From the NCBI GenBank assembly GCA_023614405.1, contig CM042686.1, positions 349,316,329 through 349,380,328 on the forward strand: 64,000 nt of DNA. The letters are read 5' to 3'. Source of the DNA: Avena insularis (Eukaryota > Streptophyta > Magnoliopsida > Poales > Poaceae). The notes below the pieces were generated by a model. That model did no database searches. It was not told the DNA's origin and saw nothing but the letters and a program-made list of their open reading frames with translations. Below, piece after piece: positions 54,930-64,000 of this stretch. Made by a program: the position numbers and the translations under genes. Position 1 is the first letter of the stretch. Every line of letters starts with the position of its first letter.

Positions 54930-55709
54930 CTACTCGTCAGCATCAATCTCCTCCTCGACAAAGGTAAGACCTGCGTTCTCCATTGCGGTCTTGTTCTCCT
55001 CGATGGTAGTGGTCAAAGAGTCGATCTTGGCCTTGAGAGCCCTCTTCTGGGAACGAAGCCTCTCAATCACTGTCTGCTGCTGCTCTAACTCGAAGTCCTT
55101 GGACTGTAGTTCCTCGGTCATATCACGAATCCTCTTGTTCCTATCCTGGACACGCTTCTCTTGACTCTTGAACTTACGGTCTTGGGTCTCGAACTTTGCC
55201 TCTATCTCCTTGACTATCTCGTCCTGCTGCGCGAAGAGCTTGTCCTTCTCGCGAAGCTGCACCTGGAGCTCGTCATTACTAAGCATGACGTTGGTCCTAT
55301 CGGTATCCACGTGGAGGTACAGGCGTATCGGCTCTGCTGTGACCCTCGAGTCGTCCTCAAAGTCAATGGACTCTCCGTCATCATCACGCCTTCCGAAGGC
55401 GTGGAAGTGAGTGCCTCTAACCTGTCGGGAGTGACGTCCTAACAGTCGTCCTATCAGATCCTGCATGACAACTTCCATGCCTCTCTCCTCATCGTGCATA
55501 AGCTTGAAGGCGATGGCCTCCGTAGTAGGCCTGGCTCAAGGCCCTGGCTGGTTCACCTTGAATCCCCAAAGGTCCTTCCTCTCAAACTTGGTGAGTGGGT
55601 GCACCGTAATGATAGGAAGAGGGAGATCGAGTAAAGTAGTAAGCTCTACGATACGAGGACCAAAACGGGTAGCCTGGAACTCCTCAACAGTGCTGATGGC
55701 AATAGGCAT
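54930..55709 (-). pseudogene. Extra coiled-coil ORF in the chromovirus leader, upstream of gag
   Basis: From an ATG at 55709 one frame runs 259 codons to 54930, broken by a single TGA at 55536-55538 (codon 58). The N-terminal part (FQATRFGPRIVELTTLL) looks globular. The C-terminal half, from about codon 150, is rich in E, K, Q and R with heptad spacing (EEKDK-like, EELQSKDFELEQQQ, ERLRSQKRALKAKI), so a coiled coil is likely. It ends in an acidic tail (EEEIDADE). I do not recognise the family. It lies on the same strand as gag and between primer site and gag, so it is part of the element. One stop over 259 codons suggests it was coding until recently. The ATG follows a T-rich stretch with CTAAC and ending AAATAG, which fits a splice acceptor. 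Confidence 0.7.
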
Positions 55710-55902
55710 CTATTTATAAGATTGAAAGGTTAGGACAACACAAATTTAAATTAAACAAGACAAACATTCAAGCATAACCACAAAATCACACAAGTCATGA
55801 ATACATAAATCCATTACATCAACCAAGGTTCAAACTTATTTAAGGTCTTATTTTGGAAAATAAGGTGATAGGTGGTGGTCAACTAACGGCGCGCTTACAA
55901 TC

Positions 55903-56397
55903 CTATCTCATTGGATCCGTGGCTAACACAATGTTCCTAGTGGCAATCACCCTATCTTGTTCACATGCTTCTATCACTAAGTCTATGATATCTCCTCTTA
56001 AGGATTGGTTGGTGACTTCCAACTCTTGGGTATGTTCCTTCTCTTTCTCTAAGTCTTTTTGGAGGTTGAGCATCTTGCACTTGACTCTAGCACTTAGTTC
56101 CTTGATAGTCTTCCAAGCTGCTTCTTTTTCTGACTAAAAGAATGTGGTGTTCAAAAAATTGTTGGTGTACATGCGAAGCCCTTTCTTTGTGGTTGTCTTC
56201 CTTATTCTTGTACAAGTGAAGTTGCACCCACCAATACTCCATTCCTTCCTCCATTCTTGGAAAGCCCTTGTACCGCTGCACCATGTACTCCCATGGTCTC
56301 CATGAGGTCCTTGAGAATCTTGGGAAACTCAGTCTCACACTCCAAGGTCATGGTCATGAGTGGTCCTTTCTTCACGGCTTCGTTGACGAGTTCATCT
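55903..56397 (-). pseudogene. Second extra coding segment in the chromovirus leader, frameshifted
   Basis: Just inside the primer site the minus strand encodes VDELVNEAVKKG and TEFPKILKDLMETMG, then in a second frame FPRMEEGMEYWWVQLHLYK (within 56087-56338). A third frame then has SEKEAAWKTIKELSARVK and KDLEKEKEHTQELEVTNQSL, ending at a TAG at 55903-55905. The last part is again coiled-coil-like. At least two frameshifts break it. It is preceded by TTCTAATC, a pyrimidine-rich run and TTTGTAG, a good splice-acceptor look-alike. No known family is recognised; it may be the first half of the same original product as the ORF at 54930-55709, or a separate one. Confidence 0.5.
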
Positions 56398-56519
56398 ACA
56401 AATTGAGATGAGAATGAGAAGATTAGAAAAGTTTACGAGAAGAATAGACAAGTGTAGAAGAAGTTAAAATTTTCCTTAGTGGTTTCCAATCCTAGGGTCA
56501 TAATCCTACGGGCAACACG

Positions 56520-56533
56520 ATTGCTCGATACCA
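56520..56533 (-). other. Chromovirus primer binding site (iMet-like with one base missing)
   Basis: The minus strand reads TGGTATCGAGCAAT, two bases from the 5' LTR end. It matches the initiator tRNA-Met complement TGGTATCAGAGC if one A is deleted. Position and first seven bases support the call. Confidence 0.65.
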
Positions 56534-56535
56534 TC

Positions 56536-59500
56536 TGTAAGATCCCTCCTTTGTAAAGGAAAAGATCCTCGTGATTGCAATGCTAGTCTCGGATCATTGC
56601 TAGCATCCACAGTTTAAGATGAAGTACACAGATACAAAGGTCGTTTATTACAGTCATTCCGAGATAAAACATAGTCTTTACAACTCATGGCCAAAGGCCT
56701 AGTACAAGAGTTTATGGAATAAGTAAATAAACATAAGTCTTCATCTTCATGTGCCACAGGCAAGCATGTTGAGTGTAGACTCATGACTCCTAATCATCAT
56801 CAGAGTAACCTGCAACATCATAAGTTACAGCCACAAGGGTCAATACTTTGGAATAGTATTGGCAAGTGATACCTTAGTATATAATTAAGTGGACTATAAT
56901 ACTATATGCTTTTGGCTGGTGGAGCTTAGGCTTGCATTGCTCAAAATAGATTTTTCCTTAACTTTTGAAAATACTAAGTTTTTGTTTGGTAAAAATTTTC
57001 CAAGTCATCTTCAATCCAAGACTGAAGATCCACTCGGCATCTACTAATCAAGGACTGAAGATTTAGTTGGCAAAAACACCCAAGGCATCTATCAAACAAA
57101 GACTCTAGATCCACTCAGGGCATCTAACAATCAATGACTGAAGATCCTTTTATCCCTTTGTTCACCCACAAGTTTTATTTAGAAATTGGAGTGATGAGAT
57201 TCTTGAAGTTTCCATGTCTTGATGCTCAAATTGTCCTTTACCAGGGACATGGCTAAGTACTTAGGTTTTACACTGCAGAGAGGTGGTGCACTTTCCCCAC
57301 AAGCCTTGGTTTCCCAAGAATGATCCTTGATAGCCTTTCCTTAGTCAAATGGACGTTCCAACCTATCAACCCATCTACCACCCTCTGTCCAAGAGACTAA
57401 GTTCTAGCATCCTAAGATCATGGCAGAGCCCATAATGCCAAGTGGTTGCACTTGAAGCTTCTCAGCATTTGACATCTCAAATCTCTTTGTTTCCTGGGTG
57501 GCCATCCACAAGTGAGATACACAAGCCAACTCCATGGCCTTGTGAACCACTCAACATAAGCCATTCCTTCCATTCCACCCAGGTGGTTCATTAACTTAGT
57601 TGTTTTATTTTACAAAAACATATGTCCTTAGACTTAGAAATTTTTCCATAGTGAATATATAAACCACCCTTGTTTTCTAGTAGCTAGGCTAAGCATGATA
57701 GTAATAGGAATCTGGACTTAGGAAATTTTCACTAAGGCTTCACCTAATAGTTTTTCCCAAAGCATAGCTTGTTCTTAGCAAATAACCATGCAAGTCCTAT
57801 ACTTAGAAAAATATTACTAATGCATAAATAAAATATAGGAATGGAATATTCATGATGATATCACTTGCCTTGGTAGTGTGGAGAGTAGCACTCGCCACAA
57901 TCACAATCACTAGCAAAATCTACACACAAAGTTGTAGCACACAATTACACACAAATATATACAAACAAGAAATAGTATGAATGCATGCATGCATGAATCT
58001 ACCAAGTGATGATTTTTGAAAACTCAACCAAGCAAGTACATGAATACAGAAACTTAGCAAGCCACTAGTTTACCAACTAAACAAAATTTAACCCTAAACA
58101 AAATACTAAACTAAATCTATACTTAAAAGGCCTCAAACAAGTCTCTGCAATTTAAGCCAATCAAATGGTTACTATTTGCTAAACAAATTAGATAGGCAGA
58201 AAGGTCTTGTTTTCTGAATCAACGGTATAAAGTTTGCAAAATTCCAACGTGGAATTCAAAAGATATAGGCAATTGAATTTGGATCAAATTTCTGGTTTTA
58301 AATTCTATTTCCAAATCTAACCTAGCCACGTCATGTTCTTATTCGCCTGCATCGTTAAATGCGGATCGAAGCGATACAGCACCGCTGGATCTAAAGGGGC
58401 AGGTGCGGCGATCAACGCTGCACCTTCGATTAGTCATTCTATCTAAGCCATCGATGCAGATCTAACGGTTCTTATCGACCGGCGTAAACTGGCGGCGAGC
58501 TGGCTACCGCGCGGAACTGTCGGTCGATGACGTTGCCGGCGATGTAGACAGCGAGGAGAAGGAGGAGTAGCTCACCGGCTCAGGAGGTCACGGCGAAGCT
58601 CGTCGCATCGCGTTGGTCAAGGGTGCTCGGGCTGTCCTAGATTGCTCGCCGGAGTTGTGGCGCGGCGGTTGCGTCGGGTGGTCGTCGTGGGCGTTCCGGA
58701 TCACCCAAAGGCAAGGCGAGGACACGGTTAGATTCACAGTCGAGCGAGAGCTATGTGCGTGAACTAGAAAGCGGGCGGTCTGGACTTACCACCGGAGTTC
58801 GCCGGAGTTCGTGGCACGGCGGTGGTTGCGGTATCAAGTGGAACCGCGACTGGGCAAGACAGACGGACCAGTGAGGTCAGGAGATGCGCAAAGACACGCT
58901 AAGTCAGATTGTAAGAACGAGAGGCAGAGGGGAGCTCTGGACTCACCGGAATCGATCGCCGGAGAGGCTCTGTCTGCGGCGGTGCAAAGCTGATTGAGGG
59001 CAGCCTGGTGGCGGAGTGAGCGAGGTGTCTGGGGGAAAAAGATCGCAGGATGTAGAGGATCTTATAGCCGGGAATCGACAGAAACACTCGAGTTTTAATG
59101 CCCATTTACGCGCGCCATTACCGCCTTCATCTGCGGGCGACGTGGTCGCAGCGCGGTCTGGGGAAGACGAGGACGGCGTGGACTGGCCCGCTTCGTCGAA
59201 GAGTGCGAGGTGTTGGTGGGTCGGTGTCGCCGTCTGTTGAGGTGTGCTTTAGCGTGTGAGAAGGAAAAGGAGATCCCGGGTGGGCTTGCTGGGCTCGATG
59301 TGTTGGGCAGATTCTGGCCGCCGCCCTTTCTTTTGTTTAAGCTTTTTCTTTTTCTAATTCCATTTTCTGAATAGAATTTGATATGAATTCAAATCCTTTT
59401 GAATTCAAACTTCTTTGGGGATTTTTGCAGGGTTCTGTGGGTTCACAAACAATCAAATAACCTAGTGGTTACCTTGCAAAGGCTTGGTCAAGCTTGGGTT

Positions 59501-59798
59501 TCAAAATAAACAGAGATTTGCTCTAGTTGCAAATATTTGGAATAGGGTTTATAAAATATTTCTAAATTTGGAATCTTGGGTTTAAATGCTACTTCTAATC
59601 TTTCCAACCATGGAGGCAAGCAAACAAGTTCATAGACAATCAAATCTCAAAGGGTGATGGCCAATTGAGATAAATTGCCCACATGAAATCATAGCCAAAG
59701 TCTGTGTTTCTAAATGATTTTGAGAAAAACCCTAAATGGATGAATGATGCAAAGATGATATGAATGAGTTTTGAAACATGATTTTTAGGGATGTTACA
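56536..59798 (-). mobile_element. Chromovirus 5' LTR (right)
   Basis: It is collinear with 47063-50310 and has the same ends. It is adjacent to the primer site on its left and to the CACAC duplication and satellite on its right. AT-rich parts match the other LTR closely, but the GC-rich part (about 58320-59330) carries many small insertions and deletions relative to its partner. Confidence 0.92.
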
Positions 59799-59803
59799 CA
59801 CAC
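59799..59803. other. Target-site duplication, right copy (CACAC)
   Basis: CACAC follows the right LTR end GATGTTACA. Removing the element and one CACAC copy restores a regular satellite unit (AAAGAACACAC joined to ATGCAATG). Confidence 0.8.
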
Positions 59804-62800
59804 ATGCAATGCCTCAAGTGGGTCCAGGTGTGGTTTGTGAAAAGAACACACATGCAATGACTTTGGTTGATCCATGTGTGGTTTGTGGAAAGAACAAACA
59901 TGGAATGACATTGGTTGATCCATGTGTGGTTTGTGTAAAGAACACACATGCAATGACTCTAGTGGGTCCATATGTGGTTTGCGGAAAGAACACACATGCA
60001 ATGACATTGGTTGATACATGTGTGGTTTGTGGAAAGAACACACATGCAATGACTCTGGTGGATCCATATGTGGTTTGTGAAAAGAACAGACATGCAATGA
60101 CTCTAGTGGATCCATATGTGGTTTGTGGAAAGAACACACATGCAATAACCACCGGTTGATCCATATGCGGTTTGTGGAAAGAACACACATGCAATGCCAC
60201 TGGTTGATCCATGTGAGGTTTGTGAAAAAAACACATGCAATGCCACTGGTTGATCCATGTGTGGTTTGTGGAAAGAACACACATGCAATGAACACTGGTG
60301 GACCCATATGTGGTTTGTGAAAAGAACACACATCCAATGCCATTGGTTGATCCATATGTGGTTTGTGAAAAGAACACACATGGAATGACTCTGGTGGATC
60401 CATATGTGGTTTGTGGAAAGAACACTCATGCAATGACCACTGGTTGATCCATGTGCGGTTCATGAGAGGACCACACATGCAATGACTCTAGTGCTGGTTT
60501 TACTATAAGAACACACATGCAATGAATCCGGTGGATCCATCTGTGGTTTGTGAAAAGAACAGACATGCAATGACTCCAGTGGGTCCATATGTGGTTTGTG
60601 GAAAAGAAGACACATGCAATGAACACTGGTAGATCCATAAGTGGTTTTTGGAAAGCACACACATGCAGTGAACACTGGTGGATCCATATGTGGTTTGTGA
60701 AAAGAACACAGATGCAATGCCATTGGTTGATCCATATGTGGTTTGTGAAAACAAGACACATGCAATAAATCTAGTGGATCCATATGTGGTTTGTGGAAAG
60801 AACAGACATGCAATAACCACCGATTGATCCATGTGTGGTTCAAGATTGGACCACACATGCAATGACACTAGTTTATCCATATGTGGTTTGTGGAAACAAC
60901 ACACATCCAATGGCTCTGGTGGATCCATGTGTGGTTTGTGGAAAGAACACACATGCAATGAACACTGGTGGATCCATCTGTGGTTCATGACAGGAACACA
61001 CATGCAATGACTCAGGTGGATCCATCTGTGGTTTGTGGAAGGAACACACATGCAATGAATACTGGTGGATCCATATGTGGTTCATGACAGGAACACACAT
61101 GCAATGACATTAGTTGATCCATATGTGGTTTCTGGAAAGAACACACATGCAATGAACACTGGTGGATCCATGTGTGGTTTGTGGAAAGAACACACATGCA
61201 ATGACACTGGTTGATCCATATGTGGTTTGTGGAAAGAATACACATGCAATGACTCTAGTGGATCCATATGTGGTTTGTGGAAAGAACACACATGCAATGA
61301 CATTGGTTGATGCATGTGTGGTTTGTGGAAAGACCACACATGCAATGACTCTAGTGGGTCGATATGTGGTTTGTGGAAATAACACACATGCAATGACATT
61401 GGTTGATCCATGTGTGGTTTGTGGAAAGAACACACATGCAATGACTCTGGTGGATCCATATGTGGTTTGTGAAAAGAACAGACATGCAATGACTCTAGTG
61501 GATCCATATGTGGTTTGTGGAAAGAACACACATGCAATAACCACTACTTGAGCCATATGCGGTTTGTGGAAGGAACACACATGCAATGCCATTGGTTGCT
61601 CCATGTGTAGTTTGTGAAAAGAACACACATGCAATGCCACTGGTTGATCCATGTGTGGTTCACGATAGGAACACACATGCAATGAACACTAGTGGATCCA
61701 TATTTGGTTCATGATAGGAACACACATGCAATAACCATTGGTTTATCCATATGTGGTTTGTGGAAAGAACACACATGCAATGAATCTAGTGGATCCATAT
61801 GTGATTTGTGGAAAGAACACACATGAAATGACACTGATTGATCTATGTGTGGTTTGTGGAAAGAACACACATGCAATGACTCTAGTGGATCCATGTGTGG
61901 TTCATGACACGAACACACATGCAATGACATTGGTTGATCCATATGTGGTTTGTGAAAAGAACACACATGCAATGACTCTGGTTGATCCATGTGTGGTTTG
62001 TGGAAAGAACACACATGCAATGACTCTAGTGCTGGTTTTAGTATTAGAACACACATGCAATGACTCTAGTGGATCCATATGTGGTTTGTGAAAAGAAAGA
62101 CATGCAATGACTCTAGTGGGTCCATATTGTGTTTGTGGAAAAGAACACACATGCAATGAACACTGGTTGATCCATGTGTGGTTTGTGGAAAGAACACACA
62201 TGCAATGAACACTGGTGGACCCATATGTGGTTTGTGAAAAGAACACACATGCAATGCCATTGGTAGATCCATATGTGGTTTGTGCAAATAACACACATGG
62301 AATGACACTAGTGGATCCATATGTGGTTTGTGGAAAGAAGACACATGCAATGACCACTAGTTGATCCATGTGCGGTTCATGAGAGGAGCACACATGCAAC
62401 GACACTGGTTGATCCATATGTGGTTTGTGGAAAGAACACACATGCAATGACTCTAGTGGATCCATGTGTGGTTTGTGGAGAGAACACACATGCAATGACA
62501 CTGGTGGATACATATGTGGTTTGTGAAAAGAACACACATGCAATGACTCTAGTGCTAGTTTTAGTATAAGAACACACATGCAATGACTCTGGTGGATCCA
62601 TATGTGGTTTGTGGAAAGAACATACATGCAATGACTCTAGTGGGTCCATATGTGGTTTGGGGAAAAGAAGACACGTGCAATGAACACTGGTGGATCCATA
62701 TGTGCTTTGTGAAAAGAACAGACATGCAATGACTCTAGTGGATCCATATGTGGTTTGTGGAAAGAACACACATGCAATGACTCTAGTGGGTCCAGATGTG

Positions 62801-64000
62801 GTTTGTGGAAAAGAACACACATGCAATGAACAATAGTGGATCCATAAGTGGTTTGTGGAATGAACACACATGTAGTGAACACTAGTGGGTCCATATGTGC
62901 TTTGTGAAAAGAACATGCATGCAATGCCATTGGTTGATCCATATGTGGTTTGTGAAAAGAACACACATGCAATGACTCTAGTGGATCCATATGTGGTTTG
63001 TGGAAAGAACACACATGCAATGACCACTGGTTGATCCATGTGTGGTTCATGACATGACCATACATGCAATGACACTAGTTGATCCATATGTGGTTTTTGG
63101 AAAGAACACACATGCAATGACTCTGGTGGATCCATGTGTGGTTTGTGGAAAGAACACACATGCAATGAACACTGGTGGATCCGTATGTGGTTCTTGACAG
63201 GAACACACATGCAATGACTCAGGTGGATCCATGTGTGGTTTGTGGAAGCAACACACATGTAATGAATACTGGTGGATCCATATGTGGTTCATGACAGGAA
63301 CACACATGCAATGACATTAGTTGATCCATATGTGGTTTCTGGAAAGAACACACATGCAATGAACACTGGTGGATCCGTGTGTGGTTTGTGGAAAGAACAC
63401 ACATGCAATGACATTGGTTGATCCATGTGTGGTTTGTGGAAAAAACACACATGCAATGAGTCTAGTGGGTCCATATGTTGTTTGTGGAAAGAACACACAT
63501 GCAATGACATTGGTTGATCCATGTGTGGTTTGTGGAAAGAACACACATGCAATGATTCTGGTGGATCCATATGTGGTTTGTGGAAAGAATACACATGCAA
63601 TGACTCTAGTGGATCCATATGTGGTTTGTGGAAAGAACACACATGCAATGACTCTGGTGGATCCATGTGTGGTTTCTGGAAAGAACACACATGCAATAAA
63701 CACTGGTGGATCCGTGTGTGGTTTGTGGAAAGAACACACATGCAATGACATTGGTTGATCCATGTGTGTTTTGTGGAAAGAACACACATGCAATGATTCT
63801 GGTGGATCCATATGTGGTTTGTGGAAAGAACACACATGCAATGACATTGGTTGATCCATGTGTGGTTTGTGGAAAAAACACACATGCAATGAGTCTAGTG
63901 GGTCCATATGTGGTTTGTGGAAAGAACACACATGCAATGACATTGGTTGATCCATGTGTGGTTTGTGGAAAGAACACACATGCAATGATTCTGGTGGATC
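59799..64000 (+). repeat. 48-bp tandem satellite, block 3 (continues past the window)
   Basis: It has the same unit and orientation as the other blocks. It has the same rare classes as 42.3-45.5 kb: TGCGGTTCATGAGAGGA at about 42630, 60455 and 62370, GAAGACACGTGCAATG, and the 40-bp unit with GCTGGTTTTA at about 60490 and 62030. The array was therefore one continuous higher-order structure before the chromovirus inserted. It reaches the right edge with no sign of ending. Confidence 0.97.

Larger units (their letters stand above)
47063..59798 (-). mobile_element. Chromovirus-type Gypsy LTR retrotransposon, nearly full length, inactivated
   Basis: This 12.7 kb element interrupts the satellite and is flanked by CACAC duplications. 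In element orientation the LTR starts TGTAACATCCC and ends GGATCTTACA. Gene order from right to left is primer site, long leader with extra coding segments, gag, protease, reverse transcriptase, RNase H, integrase, chromodomain, purine tract. A chromodomain after the integrase and the gag type place it in the chromoviruses, probably near the Tekay/Del clade. Every coding segment has at least one frameshift or stop, so it cannot be autonomous as read. LTR lengths are 3248 (left) and 3263 (right). Confidence 0.92.

Noticed and set aside
6651..64000. Dozens of long ORFs on both strands encoding Cys/His-rich 16-residue repeats
   Set aside because: They arise on both strands at once from a stop-free 48-bp unit, begin and end at 49-bp or mutated units, and lack any gene-like boundary. 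They are treated as satellite and not as genes.
6651..64000. Direct repeats resembling a CRISPR array
   Set aside because: Units are contiguous with no unique spacers, no cas genes are present, and the context is a plant genome.
6651..64000. CENP-B-box-like motif suggesting a centromeric satellite
   Set aside because: No match to the CENP-B box pattern in the unit, and no known grass centromeric repeat or CRM element is seen nearby.

Overview
The window looks like repeat-rich nuclear DNA from a grass, most likely a Triticeae cereal (wheat, barley, rye or a relative). The basis is a Copia element with the LTR start and tRNA-iMet primer site typical of the BARE/WIS/Angela group, large chromovirus-type Gypsy elements with very long LTRs, and a SINA-like E3 ligase gene fragment. 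The species cannot be fixed from the sequence alone. I see no intact host protein-coding gene, no rRNA or tRNA gene and no bacterial feature.

Layout. Positions 1-5529 are the 5' end (internal leader, primer site and a 4.6 kb LTR) of a minus-strand Gypsy-like retrotransposon that runs off the left edge. It is inserted into the 3' end of a broken SINA-like gene (5530-6140, perhaps to 6480). From 6651 to the right edge the window is one large tandem array of a 48-bp unit, all in the same orientation, in three blocks (6651-10708, 20140-47062, 59799-64000). These total about 35 kb, or roughly 730 units. Block 1 is cut by a degenerate minus-strand Copia composite (10709-20139) with the order LTR, internal, LTR, truncated internal. 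The array is cut again by a nearly complete minus-strand chromovirus (47063-59798) with two 3.25 kb LTRs and a CACAC target-site duplication.

The 48-bp unit is the most striking part. It is a multiple of three and its consensus has no stop in five of six frames, so the array yields dozens of long but almost certainly meaningless ORFs with 16-residue periodicity. The consensus has no CG or CHG site, contains an 8-bp dyad able to fold a small hairpin, carries BamHI and often NdeI sites, and is arranged in higher-order repeats of about 1.25 to 2.1 kb. The array appears to be a minisatellite grown by segmental duplication, with the retroelements arriving later.

The chromovirus carries recognisable gag (with a CCHC knuckle), protease, reverse transcriptase, RNase H, integrase and chromodomain, all damaged by frameshifts and stops. 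Unusually, between its primer site and gag it has about 1.8 kb holding two further coiled-coil coding segments, each preceded by a T-rich stretch ending in AG. This extra-ORF leader is the best candidate for a little-described system here, alongside the satellite.
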